64,000 nt of DNA from Kudoa neothunni (GCA_964304625.1 OZ199838.1:7626001-7690000), one strand, 5' to 3'. Shown: positions 1 to 11,685, numbered from the stretch's first letter. Notes: generated from the sequence alone by a model not told the origin. A program made the numbers and translations.

Positions 1-637
1 CATGAGATGTAAAATCAGTACAAATTGATATGTGTTTGTAAAAAGTACCTGTGTACCATTTGCATCGATAAATGCGAAAAATTGGACTCTCGGGTCCGAC
101 GACTCCAATACATAAATGATGCTATGAATACACTGTTTAATCTAATTATATTTAATCTATTTAGACTTAAGGTTGCGTTCCTTATATATATATATATGTA
201 TTCACCCCAGACAAATCTAATTTATTTAGGATATTTACATTTATGAGTGATCTATTTTTGGATGTGTCCCAATTAAAATGCATTCGTAATTATTATATAT
301 TAAACTGCACTTATTACGTATTAATTGTTCTTCAATTTTCAATTGGGGAATTTATTTATAAGTTGATTAATAAAGTTCAAATAAATTATAAGATTTTCTA
401 ACTGTGGTGATTTCAAAATTTCAGTCGGTAACTTAAAATTATAACCTTGATTAACAATAAACTTTAAAAATCATATCTTACTCCTAAGTAGATTTTTTCT
501 GGCAGAATTTTATAATTTAGGATTGTTTGTGTACTGTCTCAATGTTATTTGAATTTTTTGTTGTGTTTACATCTGACATGATTGATTTAATCTATATTTG
601 GCTATACATAAAGAAAAGATTGATTTTATTTTTATAG
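1..637. other. Non-coding stretch before SCAMP paralogue exon
   Basis: I see no recognisable gene. The stretch is AT-rich with a short TA microsatellite near 186-198. It ends in a pyrimidine-rich tract and AG at 636-637, a good 3' splice site for the exon that follows. Part of it is therefore probably an intron whose upstream exon lies outside the window. Confidence 0.6.
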
Positions 638-917
638 TGGTTTAATTATCGTCTCACACGCATTTGATAGTGAGAAGAAATCGTATGCTTTTGGAGTTTA
701 CTGTTTGATTATCAGTTTTGGACTCTTGGCCGTTCTAGGGAAATTTTTACATACTGCTTATCGTGTATGCATGATACTCTATAGCTTGTGATAATTTGAA
801 TCACTTTAGTGCCGGCTGCTTTACATGATTGCCAAACACAGACAGCTTTCGAATGAGATTAATTCACGTCAAGGTCGTGGCTTAAATATCTCCGCCCCTA
901 TGCCTTTACCGTCGTAA
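638..917 (+). CDS. SCAMP paralogue, last two exons (partial)
   Basis: This is the 3' end of a secretory carrier membrane protein gene, an integral membrane protein of post-Golgi and endosomal vesicles. Exon 638-764 is 127 nt, begins in split-codon phase and encodes the last two membrane segments, ending in the motif KFLHTAYR. The SCAMP gene on the minus strand at 20.9-21.0 kb has an exon of identical length and phase encoding ISFGLIAVLVKFVHTAYQ, so the two are paralogous. A donor (GTATGC) at 765 and an acceptor ending at 809 lead to a possible last exon 810-917, coding 35 residues of hydrophilic tail and ending in TAA. Upstream exons must lie left of the window. Family and main exon are clear; the tail exon is inferred from splice signals only. 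Confidence 0.75.
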
Positions 918-1036
918 TTCACTACTCAAATTTCTAATTCGTTACGTTCATACTATCTAATACTTAAATATTGATTACTTGTTTACTCATTGAAATATCG
1001 CCTCTAAAAAATTTTTTGACTCAACACTGCGTAGAG

Positions 1037-3357
1037 CAGTGGTTCTTAACCTTTTGGGAGTCGCCGAACCATTGCTACCCTATAGCACGCCTCGTCGAAC
1101 CCCCAAGCGTAAAATTTTTTAAAATTTAAGTAAAATGAATTATAATTTAATCAGTATTTGGCACATCATAAAAATTGCAAAATGTAAAAATTAAATTAAT
1201 ATAAAGCTAATTAGTGCGATTTTTGTTCTTGTTTTTTTGCAACCAATTCCGTAATACGAAGCGAAATGTTGGAGAGAGCAATTCGCATATCGCTTTCACA
1301 GAAAAGCTTATTTCTTAGCTTACTTTTTATGGTGACCAATCTTGAAAATGATTGTTCGCAAAGGTAAGTTGTTACGAAAGGAATAAAAACTTTCAAAGCC
1401 TTCTTCGAAATTGTAGAATATTTCTCAATTTGATTTATCCAAAAGATTGATGGTGAAACTTGTTCGAAAAGTTGTTTTTGAATTTTGTTGTGTTTAAGTT
1501 CGATTAGCTCATCAAGGTATTTATTATTGGCATCCTCAGCTGAATTATCGAAGCTAAATGGCCGCCTCACCCAATCGGGGAATGAATGTTTAGAAGGGAA
1601 ATAGCCATCGAGTGAGTTAGAAAGTTCTTTTAAATGTGCAGCAATTATTGCCTTTAATTCAAAAGGTAAAATGATCAATTCGTTGATATCACCGCCACTA
1701 ATATTACAAATATCGTCTAAAAGTGGAAAGTTTGCATAATTGTCGACCATTATTCTTCGTTTGTATAAAGATAATTATATTTGAAATGCACTAAGATACT
1801 CCTCTGCCTCAATGATGTTGATTATACTTCCATGCATCTGCTGATTCAAACAATTTATGGAACCAAAAATATCAGCCATGTATGCCAAAAGAAGAGTAAA
1901 TTCTAAATTATTGAAACATTGAGCATGGCATTGGTTACACTCCAGCAAAAATACACCTATTTCCTTTCGCAATGTAAACACGCGGTTTAATACTTTTTCT
2001 CGAGCTAGCCACCTCACATGTGAATAAAACAAAAGTATTTAAATTCGGAATCCATTTTGTTGCACAAATATTTGAAGATTCGTTGATTCAAAGCACTACG
2101 TCTCACAAAATATACACAATCGATAGCGATTTTCAACACTTCTGCCAGCCTTGGAGGCATATTCTTTGTTGCTAATGCATATCTATGTAAAATGCAACGC
2201 GTAACAATAATATGAGGTGCATCTGCTTTCACAAGATCATAAAAACTTGAGTTACGCCCCGGCATAGCTGGGGCACCATCAGTGCAAATAGAAAAAACCA
2301 TATTCCATGAAAGTCCATTGCCTTTGAAAAACTCATCGACGACTTTCTTAGCATCTAATGCTTTGGTAGTTGTTGTTAAAGGTTTGCAAAAAAGAAAATC
2401 TTCAACTATCACACCATTTTTCAAATATGTAACAAACGAAACCAGTTGACTTAGGTTTGAGATTCAGTAGTTTCGTCGAATTGTATACTAAACTTTGCTT
2501 TACTTGAAATTAGATCAGAAATTAATTGATCCAGAATGTCTTTATTCATATCATCAATTCTTTTCTTTACGGTATCATTTGACAAAGGAATTTGTGCTAA
2601 TTTTTTTCTGCAGTACTTCCCAATAAAATATTTGTCACCTTCAACGCGGCAGGTTTAACGAGCATTTCACCAATATTGTGAGGTTTACCTTGTTTGCAAT
2701 GATATATGAAACTTAATATGTTTCTGTTAAGATTGGCTTATCAGTATTAACAAATCCGAAATTTTGCAACGTAGTTCTTTCATCATACTTTGCTCTCTTT
2801 GCTTCAAGTTCGGAAAGAGTCATATTCCTATATGCAGAGTCTCCATGGACATTTGTGAAATGCTCCTTTAGTTTTGCTGATACCAAGCTAGAATTACTTA
2901 ACTTCGAGTTGCATATCATGCAAACAGGTCGTTGAATACCATTAAGTTCCGTAACATAGGTAAACCCAAACTGTAAAAAATCATTTGACCACTTTATTTT
3001 TTTGTTAAGCATTCAACGAGCCAATATTTATTTCCAGTAACCCTCACAAAATCAGCAAGCAAATAACACTGCCGCGCAGTAAACTCTGTAACCCGTTACA
3101 CGTGATTGTACTAATCAGATAAATCGAAAAGAATTTCAAATGCTCAAATAATAATTGTAATTAAATTATCAATAATTTTTTAATTGATCACTATTATCTT
3201 TTTAATAGAGCTTCTAATTAGGATTACAAATACAACCAATAGAAGGTTTATTTAAAATATTAAAATTATAACGAATATTAATCCTAGATTTGATCTAAAA
3301 TTTGAAATTTCTTCACCGAGCCCTAGGGTTTGGTCTAACCCAGGTTAAGAACCACTG
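1037..3357 (-). mobile_element. hAT element, type A, copy 1
   Basis: The ends are inverted copies beginning CAGTGGTTCTTAACC: 1037 onward, and the reverse complement ending at 3357. The flanks, GCGTAGAG and CATTAGAG, are consistent with a decayed 8-bp target duplication. Inside is a minus-strand ZBED-type transposase reading frame broken into several pieces. The 3' half of the same element recurs in opposite orientation at 11686-12881. Confidence 0.88.
1211..3012 (-). pseudogene. hAT transposase (ZBED5/SCAND3-like), broken
   Basis: The reading direction is 3012 to 1211. The first block (2713-3012) is a BED-type zinc finger region with CMIC as the Cys pair and HFTNVH as the His pair. Later blocks carry CILHRYALATKNMPPRLAEV, typical of ZBED5/SCAND3-like domesticated and active hAT transposases. 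The last block (1211-1750) ends in the hAT dimerisation region with FVTTYLCEQSFSRL, matching the C-terminal ERxFS-type motif with Q in place of E-R. Stops and frame changes separate the blocks near 2440-2700, 2020 and 1760, so no single open frame remains. Transposase identity is secure; the copy is almost certainly inactive. Confidence 0.88.
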
Positions 3358-4223
3358 CATTAGAGAGCATCTTTTGAAGAGAATTTAGGATCATTGATTT
3401 AAAAATATTGCATAATTTAGTTCAAACCGAAAAAAATAATAAAGCATTCATTTAGCACGCAAAAAATAATTGTTATAATGGAAATAATATTATTAAAAAA
3501 TTTTGGGTTTCATTTAATGTATGTAAAACAACTTATTCGAAATAAAAATAACCATGTTTTGGAATCACTTACGAGGCATTAATTGATAGAACAGCGCAGT
3601 CATATCGACATTATATACTTTATCCTCCTTATAATTTCCAAGAATTTTGTTAAGTTGAATCTCTTTTTAAAGCCACGAAACCACCCCCATAACTAACATA
3701 TTTTAAATGATCATCAGAAGCACCGTTCTCATTTTTTTTGTTAATTATTTTGATGGACGATAATTCGATACAAATCGACTTCATCCAAACAAACTATTCA
3801 TACACGTCGATCAGCGTCTCCATCTTTTCCTTTCCGCACATTGATCCTCGTTTAGCTAAATGCAATTGACTTTCAAATGCCTGTTCAATCTGGGCCCTTT
3901 TTCTAAAATGCCGTTTAAAGTTGAAATATAAACTATTTTGAAGTGTTTAATAGTTCCCGCCTTTCTATTTAATGACGGGAAACTATCATAATATTTAATT
4001 ATATAATATTCTCTTGAAAAGTTCTGCACTTCCGAATTCTTTTTTTGGGGCATTTAGAAATAATTACGATCTATCGGTAATTACACGATTTCAAACTTTT
4101 TATTCCATAAAATAAAAAAATCACTCTTATATTTAATTAAGAACTCATAATAAATGTTATTTGATAAATTTAAACGGAAGGATAAGGTTTTAAGGAAAGT
4201 TACGAATTAACGGTCACCTACTG
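3358..4223 (-). mobile_element. pogo/Tigger element remnant (5' part)
   Basis: The right end reads CGGTCACCTACTG followed by TA (4211-4225), the reverse of the CAGTAGGTNACCG terminus shared by the other pogo elements here. On the minus strand, 3856-4053 encodes a psq/CENP-B-like N-terminus containing STLNGILEK. The region 3570-3720 continues with a block like WFRGFKKRFNLTKF and then TALFYQLMPR, followed by a strong GTAAGT donor. The DDE half is missing. The remnant abuts the hAT element, so its left part was lost. Confidence 0.75.
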
Positions 4224-4353
4224 TATCTAACTCCTGTATAACACAAATTTAACTAACGTTTATCAAAAATTGGTTTCTCAATAACTTTGAATAGCGTAAT
4301 ATAACCTGAGAAACACCACAAATAAAATAGAAAGTAGAAAGAATAGTAAATGC

Positions 4354-4653
4354 CTATTTGTGGCCAAAATCAAATTTAGGTAGTTTTTCGATAGTTTCCA
4401 TATCATACTTAGATTTGACGGCCCTTAGACGTCTCGTGTATTCCTCATAAATGGGTTTGAGATCTTCGATAGAAGCTGCAACCTCGAGAGTAATATTTTG
4501 AGATGAAAAAACTTTGAGTTTGTCACGAAAAATTTGTTGTACTATGTCGTTACTAGATTCCTTACCAGTAGAAAGTGTTCGATCAAATGACTTCCAGGCA
4601 GACGTTCCAAAAGAATTGTTACATCTCACCCATCTCATCAAAACGAGCGACAT
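4354..4653 (-). CDS. ATP5PF: ATP synthase coupling factor 6, mitochondrial
   Basis: This encodes a 99-residue protein in one exon starting at a real ATG. Residues 1-30 are rich in R, S and hydrophobics with few acids, as expected of a mitochondrial import sequence. The body matches the F6 subunit of the peripheral stalk: DIVQQIFRDKLKVF near residue 36 corresponds to the family's DPIQKLFVDKIREY, and the C-terminus has MxTxxxLPKFDFG like MNTFPTFKFEDP. F6 links F1 to the stator in the inner membrane, and the length is normal for it. The gene is transcribed away from the putative RecA-like gene at 5.1 kb. Assignment rests on motif similarity over a short protein. Confidence 0.78.
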   Translation of the reverse strand: MSLVLMRWVRCNNSFGTSAWKSFDRTLSTGKESSNDIVQQIFRDKLKVFSSQNITLEVAASIEDLKPIYEEYTRRLRAVKSKYDMETIEKLPKFDFGHK

Positions 4654-5109
4654 TTTAAAAAGTCTCGACTCTCTCCGAGATTAAATGTAGTTGAGCTACG
4701 ACCATGTGATCGGACGTTTTCGTCGGGGCAGCGGTTTTTCTGATGAGAGTCTTGTGTTGTCCTCCTTCGGATGCTAAATCACATTATGAAAAATGGCGCA
4801 AAGATTGCGAATATTTAAAATTAAGCGAAAGTAATGTTATAAGTAATTTTAAATCGTTTCAGAATTGATTAAATAAAGATTTGGTTATTTGTTCCTCAGA
4901 ATTCACTGCCATTCAGTGTAATGAATCTTTTCGTATCACTAGAGTATAGATGGATTTTATTATTTGTCTAATTGGTGCAGTGTATAGAAGAGTTATTTGC
5001 TCAGGGCCATAATTCAAATCCTTGCGCTACGTTTCTTGTCATTACCCCATTTAATGAATCTCTCATGTGGAGAAATATTGCGAAATACATAGTGATAATT
5101 TGTATTTTA
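4654..5109. other. Spacer upstream of ATP5PF
   Basis: This 0.45-kb spacer must contain the ATP5PF promoter on its left side. The first 100 bases are less AT-rich than average (CG-containing stretch around 4705-4735). I identify no specific motif. Exons of the rightward gene at 5.1 kb could begin here but I could not place them. Confidence 0.4.
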
Positions 5110-5778
5110 GTCAAAAATTTTATCTGATATTTAGAATACGTTCGAAAATACCGATCAATTTTTTAAAATAATTACATGCTCAAGTTCCAAGGCCATGTCG
5201 AATATTATATGGAAATTGGAAATCCTCATCAGGAATAGGGTTTTTATTATTGAAAATTGGATGGTTAATTATATTTAGATTGATGAATTTTTAAATAATC
5301 TCCGAGTTGTTTTTATTAGAGGTTTGAACGTAATTGCGATGGACAGTATAATAATTATTGACAATTTCCAACATATTTGAATCCGTTATTATTAAATGTT
5401 TTTATGCTTAAATTAAAAAAAATTTCTAACGAAATTTTCTATAAAAACTTTATTTAATGTGTAGGTCCCATTTTTTTGCCTTATTTACTTATTTTAATAG
5501 GAGATAAAGATTCTATCTGTATTACTGACACTGTCTTACAGCTTAAGCAATTCGCTGTTAAATTCAATGTCATAGTGGTGGTATCTTCCAAAGTTGCCTC
5601 AAGATTTATGTTGTTAATTTAGGTTATCAAGGAACAAGATGAGGGAAATTATAAACATGCTGGCTATTTATGCTCATTCAATAAAGAATGCGATATTTAC
5701 ATTGACAATATAATTCAAGAAAGATTAGATGGCACGAATAACGTCATTTATCATTTACTACACTCAAATAAGAAATAG
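5110..5778 (+). CDS. Possible RecA/RAD51-paralogue (XRCC2/RAD51D-like) exons
   Basis: Several short open segments with splice-like borders resemble the second half of a RecA-fold ATPase of the RAD51-paralogue type. Near 5170-5220 there is CSSSKAMSNIIWKLEIL. Near 5290-5365 a Walker B-like strand reads LRVVFIRGLNVIAMDS. From 5501 (after AATAG) comes ITDTVLQLKQFAVKFNVIVV, like the helix-strand that follows Walker B in these proteins. A 31-nt candidate intron then joins to a final exon with YLCSFNKECDIYIDNI that ends at TAG 5776-5778. I did not find a convincing Walker A. Exon joins are tentative, and the gene may be decayed. Confidence 0.33.
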
Positions 5779-6404
5779 AATTTATTTTCTATATATCATG
5801 ATCAAACTTTATTTTATATCCTCTACCTCTATTTGGGGCACATGAAGAGGAATCATTTTTATATACAAATTTACTCTGACAAATTATTCTCATTTTTTGT
5901 TTCTTTTGTGGGATTACATTCATAATTTTCGTTCGTTTCACTAAACAAACTTAGATTAACATAAACACATTAAAATTGTAAGAATCACATGAGTGTTATT
6001 AATTAATTTAATAGTTCATAACTTATAAATTTATACGAAATTCGTCATACGATTAATATTACAAAAGAGAAGTTTCTTGTTCAATTAGGTCCAATTAAAT
6101 ATTTGTTGAATAAAAGTGTTATTGATTTACAGTCAAATTTTATATTTGATTGAAACATTTAATCTAGCATTTAGCTTCATGTATAACAAAAAGTTTAAGG
6201 CTAAACTTGGTATCTATTTTTGTGTTAAAATAATCATCCATAAATATAATAAAAAGCTGATCTCAGAATTTGAATTTTTTAATAATATTTTCCTATTTTT
6301 ACTGTATACAAAACTTAATTTAGGTTTGTAACAACTTTTCTAAAGTCATTAAATTAATTTTAGAATAATTTACATTCAATTGTTGTAAAATGTTACATTT
6401 ATAC
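5779..6404. other. AT-rich spacer, no gene seen
   Basis: Only low-complexity AT-rich sequence with short chance frames is visible. One or more 3' exons of the RRM gene to the right (minus strand) could lie here, because its last placed exon ends in a donor-like GTATAA at 6404-6399. I could not identify them. Confidence 0.5.
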
Positions 6405-7249
6405 CTGACGCTGGATCTTAAATCACACAATCTTTGAAAGTATTCTGCGGAATGTTCCACTCGTAAAGTTACACCTTAAATATTTCGTTTGGAATGTTTT
6501 TAGTGCAAAAATACCCATGAGTTTAGTGAAATCTTTGAATGTAATGGACTTTTGGCAAGAAGCTGGATTGTTATAGGTAATTAGAACTCCATACGATGCT
6601 ACGTTGGTTGGAAGTCGCTCCGATTGATCGAGAAATCTAATATTCACTATCTTTCCAAATTCAATAAAATTCTCCTTAAAAATTAATATGTTTATCGGAT
6701 CTACTTCACATTATACTTTAAGTTCACGGTGTGAAACATCCTTGGAAATATTGGTGACTACCACCGAATTATTAAAGTTGTCTACATCTATACAATTTTT
6801 CCCAGGCGATAACTCATTGTTTTCATTTTTCAACGATGTATACTTTCCAAAAAATTGAGAATACTAAACGTTTAAAAAACTATCGGTTACTCAATTTATC
6901 CAAACTTACTGTTTTCTCTTTTCTCAAACTTGATGATACCAAATGAACACTTGGGCAAATTGAACTCGAGTTTCCTGACCTTAATTGATTGCAAACGCAT
7001 TCATTATCTAATGTCAACGAAGATATTATATTTTGAATCGATTCCAAGCTTTTCTTCAAACTGTCTAATTGTGTTTGAAAATTCTCCATCATTTTTTCCA
7101 CATATTTCGTGAAATATTTATCGTGACCTTCACAATCGTTTAGCGTTTCATTTTTACTCTTTGTTGGTAAATGCTTATCGATCTCTAAAGTCCCCAACAG
7201 AATGAATGGGAACCGCGGTTGAAGTATAGAAATAGAAAATCTTACCCAT
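6405..7249 (-). CDS. RRM-domain protein with N-terminal coiled coil
   Basis: Unrecognised RNA-binding protein gene reading leftward. A tiny first exon ATGG (7249-7246) is followed by GTAAG and an acceptor TTTAG, giving MEIDKHLPTKS. Residues about 15-60 are acidic and heptad-like (FQTQLDSLKKSLESIQ), suggesting a short coiled coil. A 43-nt intron (GTAAGT...TTTAG, about 6867-6909) leads to the RRM. The RNP2-like strand is SVVVTNISKDV, helix 1 spans another ~42-nt intron and ends IEFGKIVNIRFLD, the RNP1 position is SYGVLITYNNP, and after a further short intron beta-4 reads VTLRVEHS. RNP1 is not canonical (no aromatic pair). The fold assignment is good; family and 3' end are unresolved. Confidence 0.65.
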
Positions 7250-7959
7250 TTTCTCCCCGAATTTGAAATCCGTCGTTCTATTTTTATTTAAAGCCGATTA
7301 TAAGTTTTTATATACCTTGTTTCTTTGAAAAACCTGTCCTTGGAATTCATTGAAGAAAAAATGTAGCTCCGAATAGGATTAGTTATTACTTAGTTACAAT
7401 AATGACCAAATTATTTCCACTTAACAGCACCTATCAATGCCATAATTACAACTTAATTATATTTAGATAGAAATAAAGCTCGAGTAACCTTTCAAAGTGA
7501 TTTATTTTACATTAGCGGAGTCTTAGTGGTCAATCGATGCTACATGTTTAACATAAGGAAATACCAACCTATAATTTTTCGGTAAAGAATCATGATTTAA
7601 TTGAAAGCAGAAAATATAATTGATGTTAATCGTACTAAATATGTAAAAAGTTTTATTGATTACATAAATAGGTTCATTTCAATGTGGACTTCGACGGTGG
7701 CTATTGACAGGATAATGAATTTCTCCTAAATTACTAATATTTCAAGTCTGTAATTTTATATATGTTTTAACATATTTCTATCTCCTAAAATATCTATTTA
7801 TGCTACAAAAATTTTTGATTGACTTCTCTATTAATACTGGAAAAACTAGGTTTAGTTTAAAGAAAATTGGAAAGTTCGAATTATTACATTTGTCTCATAT
7901 AAACAATAATTAAGTGAATATTGATTAATAATAATAATTTCAGGAAGAAAATTTTTAAA
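7250..7959. other. Spacer, no gene seen
   Basis: AT-rich spacer between the RRM gene and the ZSWIM3-like remnant. The promoter of the RRM gene must lie at its left end. I see no other feature. Confidence 0.5.
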
Positions 7960-8533
7960 ATTAAAGTAATATATTTGCGGCGCATGTACGAAAAATAGCA
8001 AATAGAACCGATGTTGATATATTTGAAATAGGTAAAAAATTTGACTCATTTACGCGATTAGAAGAGTTTATACATAAGTTTGAACAGCAACCATGCTGTG
8101 CCTTAATTAAGCGTGACTCAAAAAACTATCAAACCTAAAGCGAGTCCTAACAAAAAAATTCAACGAAAACTTAAATTATTACTCAGTCAAATGTTTGTTA
8201 TTTTAGTGGCCAGTACCGAGACAGGTCAAAGCGCGTTCGAGAAAAGAAAACCATGAAGGGCACCTGTCCTGTTCATGTGTCACTAAGAGTAAGTTCAGAC
8301 GGACAAACGCTTTAAATAAAATCACTCAGTTTAAGCCACAATTATGAAACAAACCAAACGTTTTTTAAACTTTTGCCACCACAACCAAAGTTGGATCGTA
8401 ATGATCAAAGAGTGTCGGGACTAGTTTCTTTGTGCGCCATCAAAAAATTGATTCAATCCAAAATCCAATAAGAACCCAATAAAATGATAACATTGAAGTC
8501 TATACATAATATCAAAATAATCCATCCATACAG
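7960..8533 (+). pseudogene. ZSWIM1/3-like (MULE-type) N-terminal domain, truncated
   Basis: Two blocks give the N-terminal domain shared by ZSWIM3-like proteins and many MULE-type transposases. Block one (about 7980-8135) reads KFDSFTRLEEFIHKFEQQ then CCALIKRDSKN. Block two (from 8209, after a TTTTAG acceptor-like tract) has CPVHVSLRVSSDGQTL, then SLSHNYETNQTFFKLLPPQ and ITLKSIHNIK. An in-frame TAA sits at about 8468-8470 and the frame stops where the IS630/Tc1-like element begins. Downstream MULE transposase or SWIM domains are absent. It is either the 5' end of a dead Mutator-like element or of a broken host gene. Confidence 0.6.
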
Positions 8534-9133
8534 AAGATTGATACAGTATTTCAAGACCTAAATGCAACGGTGTCGGATCATAATTCATCACAGCGTAACG
8601 TCACAACAAGAAAATATGTTTCTTTAGACGACACAAAGAAAAAAATTATCAATACGTTATCTAAAGTATATAGCGTTAGTTAAACTATATTTGAGAGACG
8701 TTAAGGAAAATTATACCTATGGCCGAATTGTTACAACAATTGGCGTTCATAAATCAACAATTTCACGGTTCCTAAAAAAAGAATTCGAAGGGGATGATGG
8801 TGGTAATGAGGCCGATGAAGAATGCATTCCTAAGAAAAGATGTAGGGGCAGGAGGTCAAGATTGACATTCGCCCATAAATCATATATCCAAAGTTTAGTT
8901 GATGAAGATTGCACAATTACATTAGACTCAATCGCCAAGAAACTACAAGAACATAATATTGGTGTTTCTAGACAGACTATTGCTAATTGTTTAAACCAGT
9001 TCCATTACACCCTCAAAAAATTTTCAATTGTACCGATTGCGAGAAATTCTCAGGATTGCATATCATAACGCAAAAAGTGTTTTTATTAATTAACAATAAA
9101 CATTATATTTATAAGTTATGTTTAGAGTAACTA

Positions 9134-11053
9134 CAGTAGGTAACCGGTTTTCCGTAGTAACTGATTTTCGGTAACTTCGGCATTTCTTCATTTAAAATAT
9201 TATTTGAATATTTTAAACCATATATTTGATTTTATTTGTATTTTTTAAGAATAATCTGTAAAAATTTTAAAAAATTGAACATTGGAAAAGCGTTTTTGCC
9301 TATTTTTTGCACTTGACCGATTTTCCGTAACTTTTTGACTACGAGCAAATTTGCCATCGCGTATTTTTTCACCTTTTTAATGCCTAGTAAAATTAAAAAT
9401 AGAAAAACTAGCAAAGAAAAATACGAAATTATTAAGTTCTTCGAAAGTTTACCTAACAGAAGTGCCAAAACTACTACTGTTTGTAAATTTGAGCTTCCCT
9501 CCATTTCTACTCTTGATGGCATCTTGAGCAAGAAGGAAGATATAGGTTTATCTTATGAAACGGGTTTAGCCTCTTCTAAGAGAAAAAATCTTAAGCAAGG
9601 TACAAACAACGATATCGATAATTTAGTGTATGACTGGGTGAATTCCTTGAGATAAAAAAAATTGAATTATCTGCTCACGATATCATACATAAAAGGAACC
9701 AATTGGCACAAGAATTGAACATAAACGTTGAAGTGACCCATGGTTGGTTTCGTGGTTTTAAATCCCGAGTTAATTTAATAAATATCACCTTCCATGGTGA
9801 TGCTGCTTATGTTGAATCAAGTGTTATAGAAAATTAGCACTCTAAATTGAATAACTTAGTCAAAGGTTACGACGCTGAGTCTATCTATAATCTAGACGAA
9901 ACTGCGCTGTTTTACCAGTAACAAAGAGGTATATCACTTTAAATACTTATGTATTAATATTTTTAAAGAAAAAACTATGTTTCGTCACTAGAGACAAATT
10001 CTAACTGAGAAAAATAGTCTAAAAAAAGAATCGCCGTTTTGCTTTGTGCTTCTATGTCTGGAGATCGCACTGAACCTCTTGTTATAGGATACCACAAAAA
10101 CCCCCGTCGCTTTAAGAATGTTAAAACATTGCCAGTAAAATATGAGTCAAATAAGAAGACTTGGATGACGAGAGAGATATTTATGAAATATCTTGTTAAT
10201 TTGAATAATTTGTTTAAAACGAAAAGCAAAAAAGTTTTTCTTTTTCTCGATAATGCAACATGCCACCTGGAAATTCAATTGTCTAATATCTCACTTATAT
10301 TCCTCCCAAAGAATTCGACTAGCGTTTTGCAACCTTTGGACCAGGGCGTAATTTTTTCATTTAAATCAAACTACGAAAGTAATTTGATAGAAAGCCATAT
10401 TTTGCAGCTCGCAGTGGTATAAATACATCTCCGCCAGATTTACTTCAGTCCATGTTTTTAATTGAAAACTCGTGGAATAATGTTTCAAAGGATACCATAT
10501 TTAATTGCTCCAAAAAATCTGGGTTTCCTGTAGCCGATGAGTGCGAGCATTCATCATGTATCAATATGAGCAGTAGTGAGTTCTCAGCTGAAATTTCTGA
10601 AATGATCCAAGAGGAAACCATCATGCCTACATCAAAAAACTTTGACGAACCTTCTCCTTGGATTGTTGAACCTGCTAATTAAAATGGTAATGATACTGAA
10701 ACTGAAGATGAAGATGAGGATGTGGTGGAATATATATCATCAAAAGATGTATTTAAATGTTTAAACACGTTAAAGAAATACACAATGGAGAAAGGAATTG
10801 ATTGTCTCGATGGATAATAATTAATTTAGATCGCAAAATTACAAAATATATGTATAAAAATAAAACTCCAAATAAAATAAAATATTTTTTCAATAAAAAT
10901 ACGTGAGTATGTATGGTATGATATAAATTTTCTTAAAATATTTCTAATTTTATTCCCTGTACACGCATAAAATTACGGAAAATACATCATTGACGCGTTT
11001 CCAGTAACTTTTCATCGGTCCCAAGAGGATTACGGAAAATAAGTTACCTACTG
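9134..11053 (+). mobile_element. pogo/Tigger element nested in IS630/Tc1-like element
   Basis: The termini CAGTAGGTAACCGG (9134) and the reverse complement of CAGTAGGTAACTT (ending 11053) are flanked by TA at 9132-9133 and 11054-11055. Length is 1920 bp. Removing the element rejoins the two halves of the surrounding IS630/Tc1-like transposase, so this insertion is the younger event. Confidence 0.9.
9335..10815 (+). pseudogene. pogo/Tigger transposase, degraded
   Basis: The domains are in the expected order. The psq-type DNA-binding region has SKEKYEIIKFFESLPN and ISTLDGILSKKED (9415-9540). A CENP-B-like second helix region includes HGWFRGFKSRVNL (about 9737-9775). The start of the DDE domain is IYNLDETALFYQ (9887-9920), followed by an intron-like gap of about 100 nt. 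The catalytic domain then continues with LCASMSGDRTEPLVIG, KVFLFLDNATCH (second D) and NSTSVLQPLDQGVI (third D) at 10039-10380. Stops at about 9653, 9837 and 9919 and a frame change near 10422 break the frame. The acidic C-terminus follows at 10452-10815. Confidence 0.85.
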
Positions 11054-11685
11054 TACAATGTAAACCACTCCATTTTCCTGTAATTTACATTGATGAGTCT
11101 AGCTTCTCACTTTCTATGAGACGAACATTTGGAAGGTCACTTTCAGTTTCAAGAGCGAACCTGAAAGTAAAAAGTATTCGATCCAAAAACATCACATTGG
11201 TAGCCGCTATTAGCTCTGAAAAAGTTTGGACATTTCAGCTGGTAAGTGGCCCCGTGAATCAGCAAGTTTTCTTTACTTTTATAAAAAAACTTCTTGATGA
11301 TCTAGCGAACGATGAAATTCAAAGTGCATTGTTAATTATGGACAATGTATGGTTTAATAAAACCGATCTTATTCGACAAAGAATTGATTTAAGTGGACAC
11401 AAACTTTTGTTTCTGCCTCCGTATTCACCATGCAACATCAAATGTCCGAAGAAAAGCGTCCGCAAATACAGATGAATTAATGGAAGCTATCTTGAATCGT
11501 CCTGATGAAATAATACCTTCCTAACTTCAAAATTATTCTAATCACGCAGAGTCGTATTTTCCAAGATGTTTAAATATGGAAGAAATAGAAAACTAATACT
11601 TATATGCGTTAATTTATTAATCCATTTTGACACATCACTGTTGCATTTTGATCCGACGCTGTTGTATTTAGGTCTTGAAATACTG

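Larger units (their letters stand above)
8590..11600 (+). pseudogene. IS630/Tc1-like transposase, interrupted by pogo
   Basis: The N-terminal half (8600-9068) carries helix-turn-helix segments: VHKSTISRFLKKEF, then a basic linker PKKRCRGRRSR, then VSRQTIANCLNQFHYTLK. The DDE half resumes after the pogo element at about 11075, with IDESSFSLS (first catalytic D), ALLIMDNVWFNK (second D) and LLFLPPYSP before the third acid. In this copy the third-acid block is destroyed by a deletion, reading PYSPCNIK instead of PYSPFLNPIEE. The minus-strand copy at 55.3 kb keeps that block. Two in-frame stops at the N-terminus add to the damage. Confidence 0.85.
8544..11685 (+). mobile_element. IS630/Tc1-like element A copy 1, split by pogo
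   Basis: Terminal inverted repeats start CAGTATTTCAAGACC and are nearly identical over about 35 bp (8544-8580 and reverse complement 11650-11685), each flanked by TA. Without the 1.9-kb pogo insertion at 9134-11053, the element would be about 1.2 kb. A second copy of the family is at 55227-56400. Confidence 0.88.

Noticed and set aside
4975-5035. tRNA-like stretch with TTCAAATCC
   Set aside because: No acceptor or anticodon stem pairs with it, so it is not a tRNA gene.
8747-8938. Minus-strand frame rich in Ser/Pro
   Set aside because: Shadow of the IS630/Tc1-like transposase on the plus strand.
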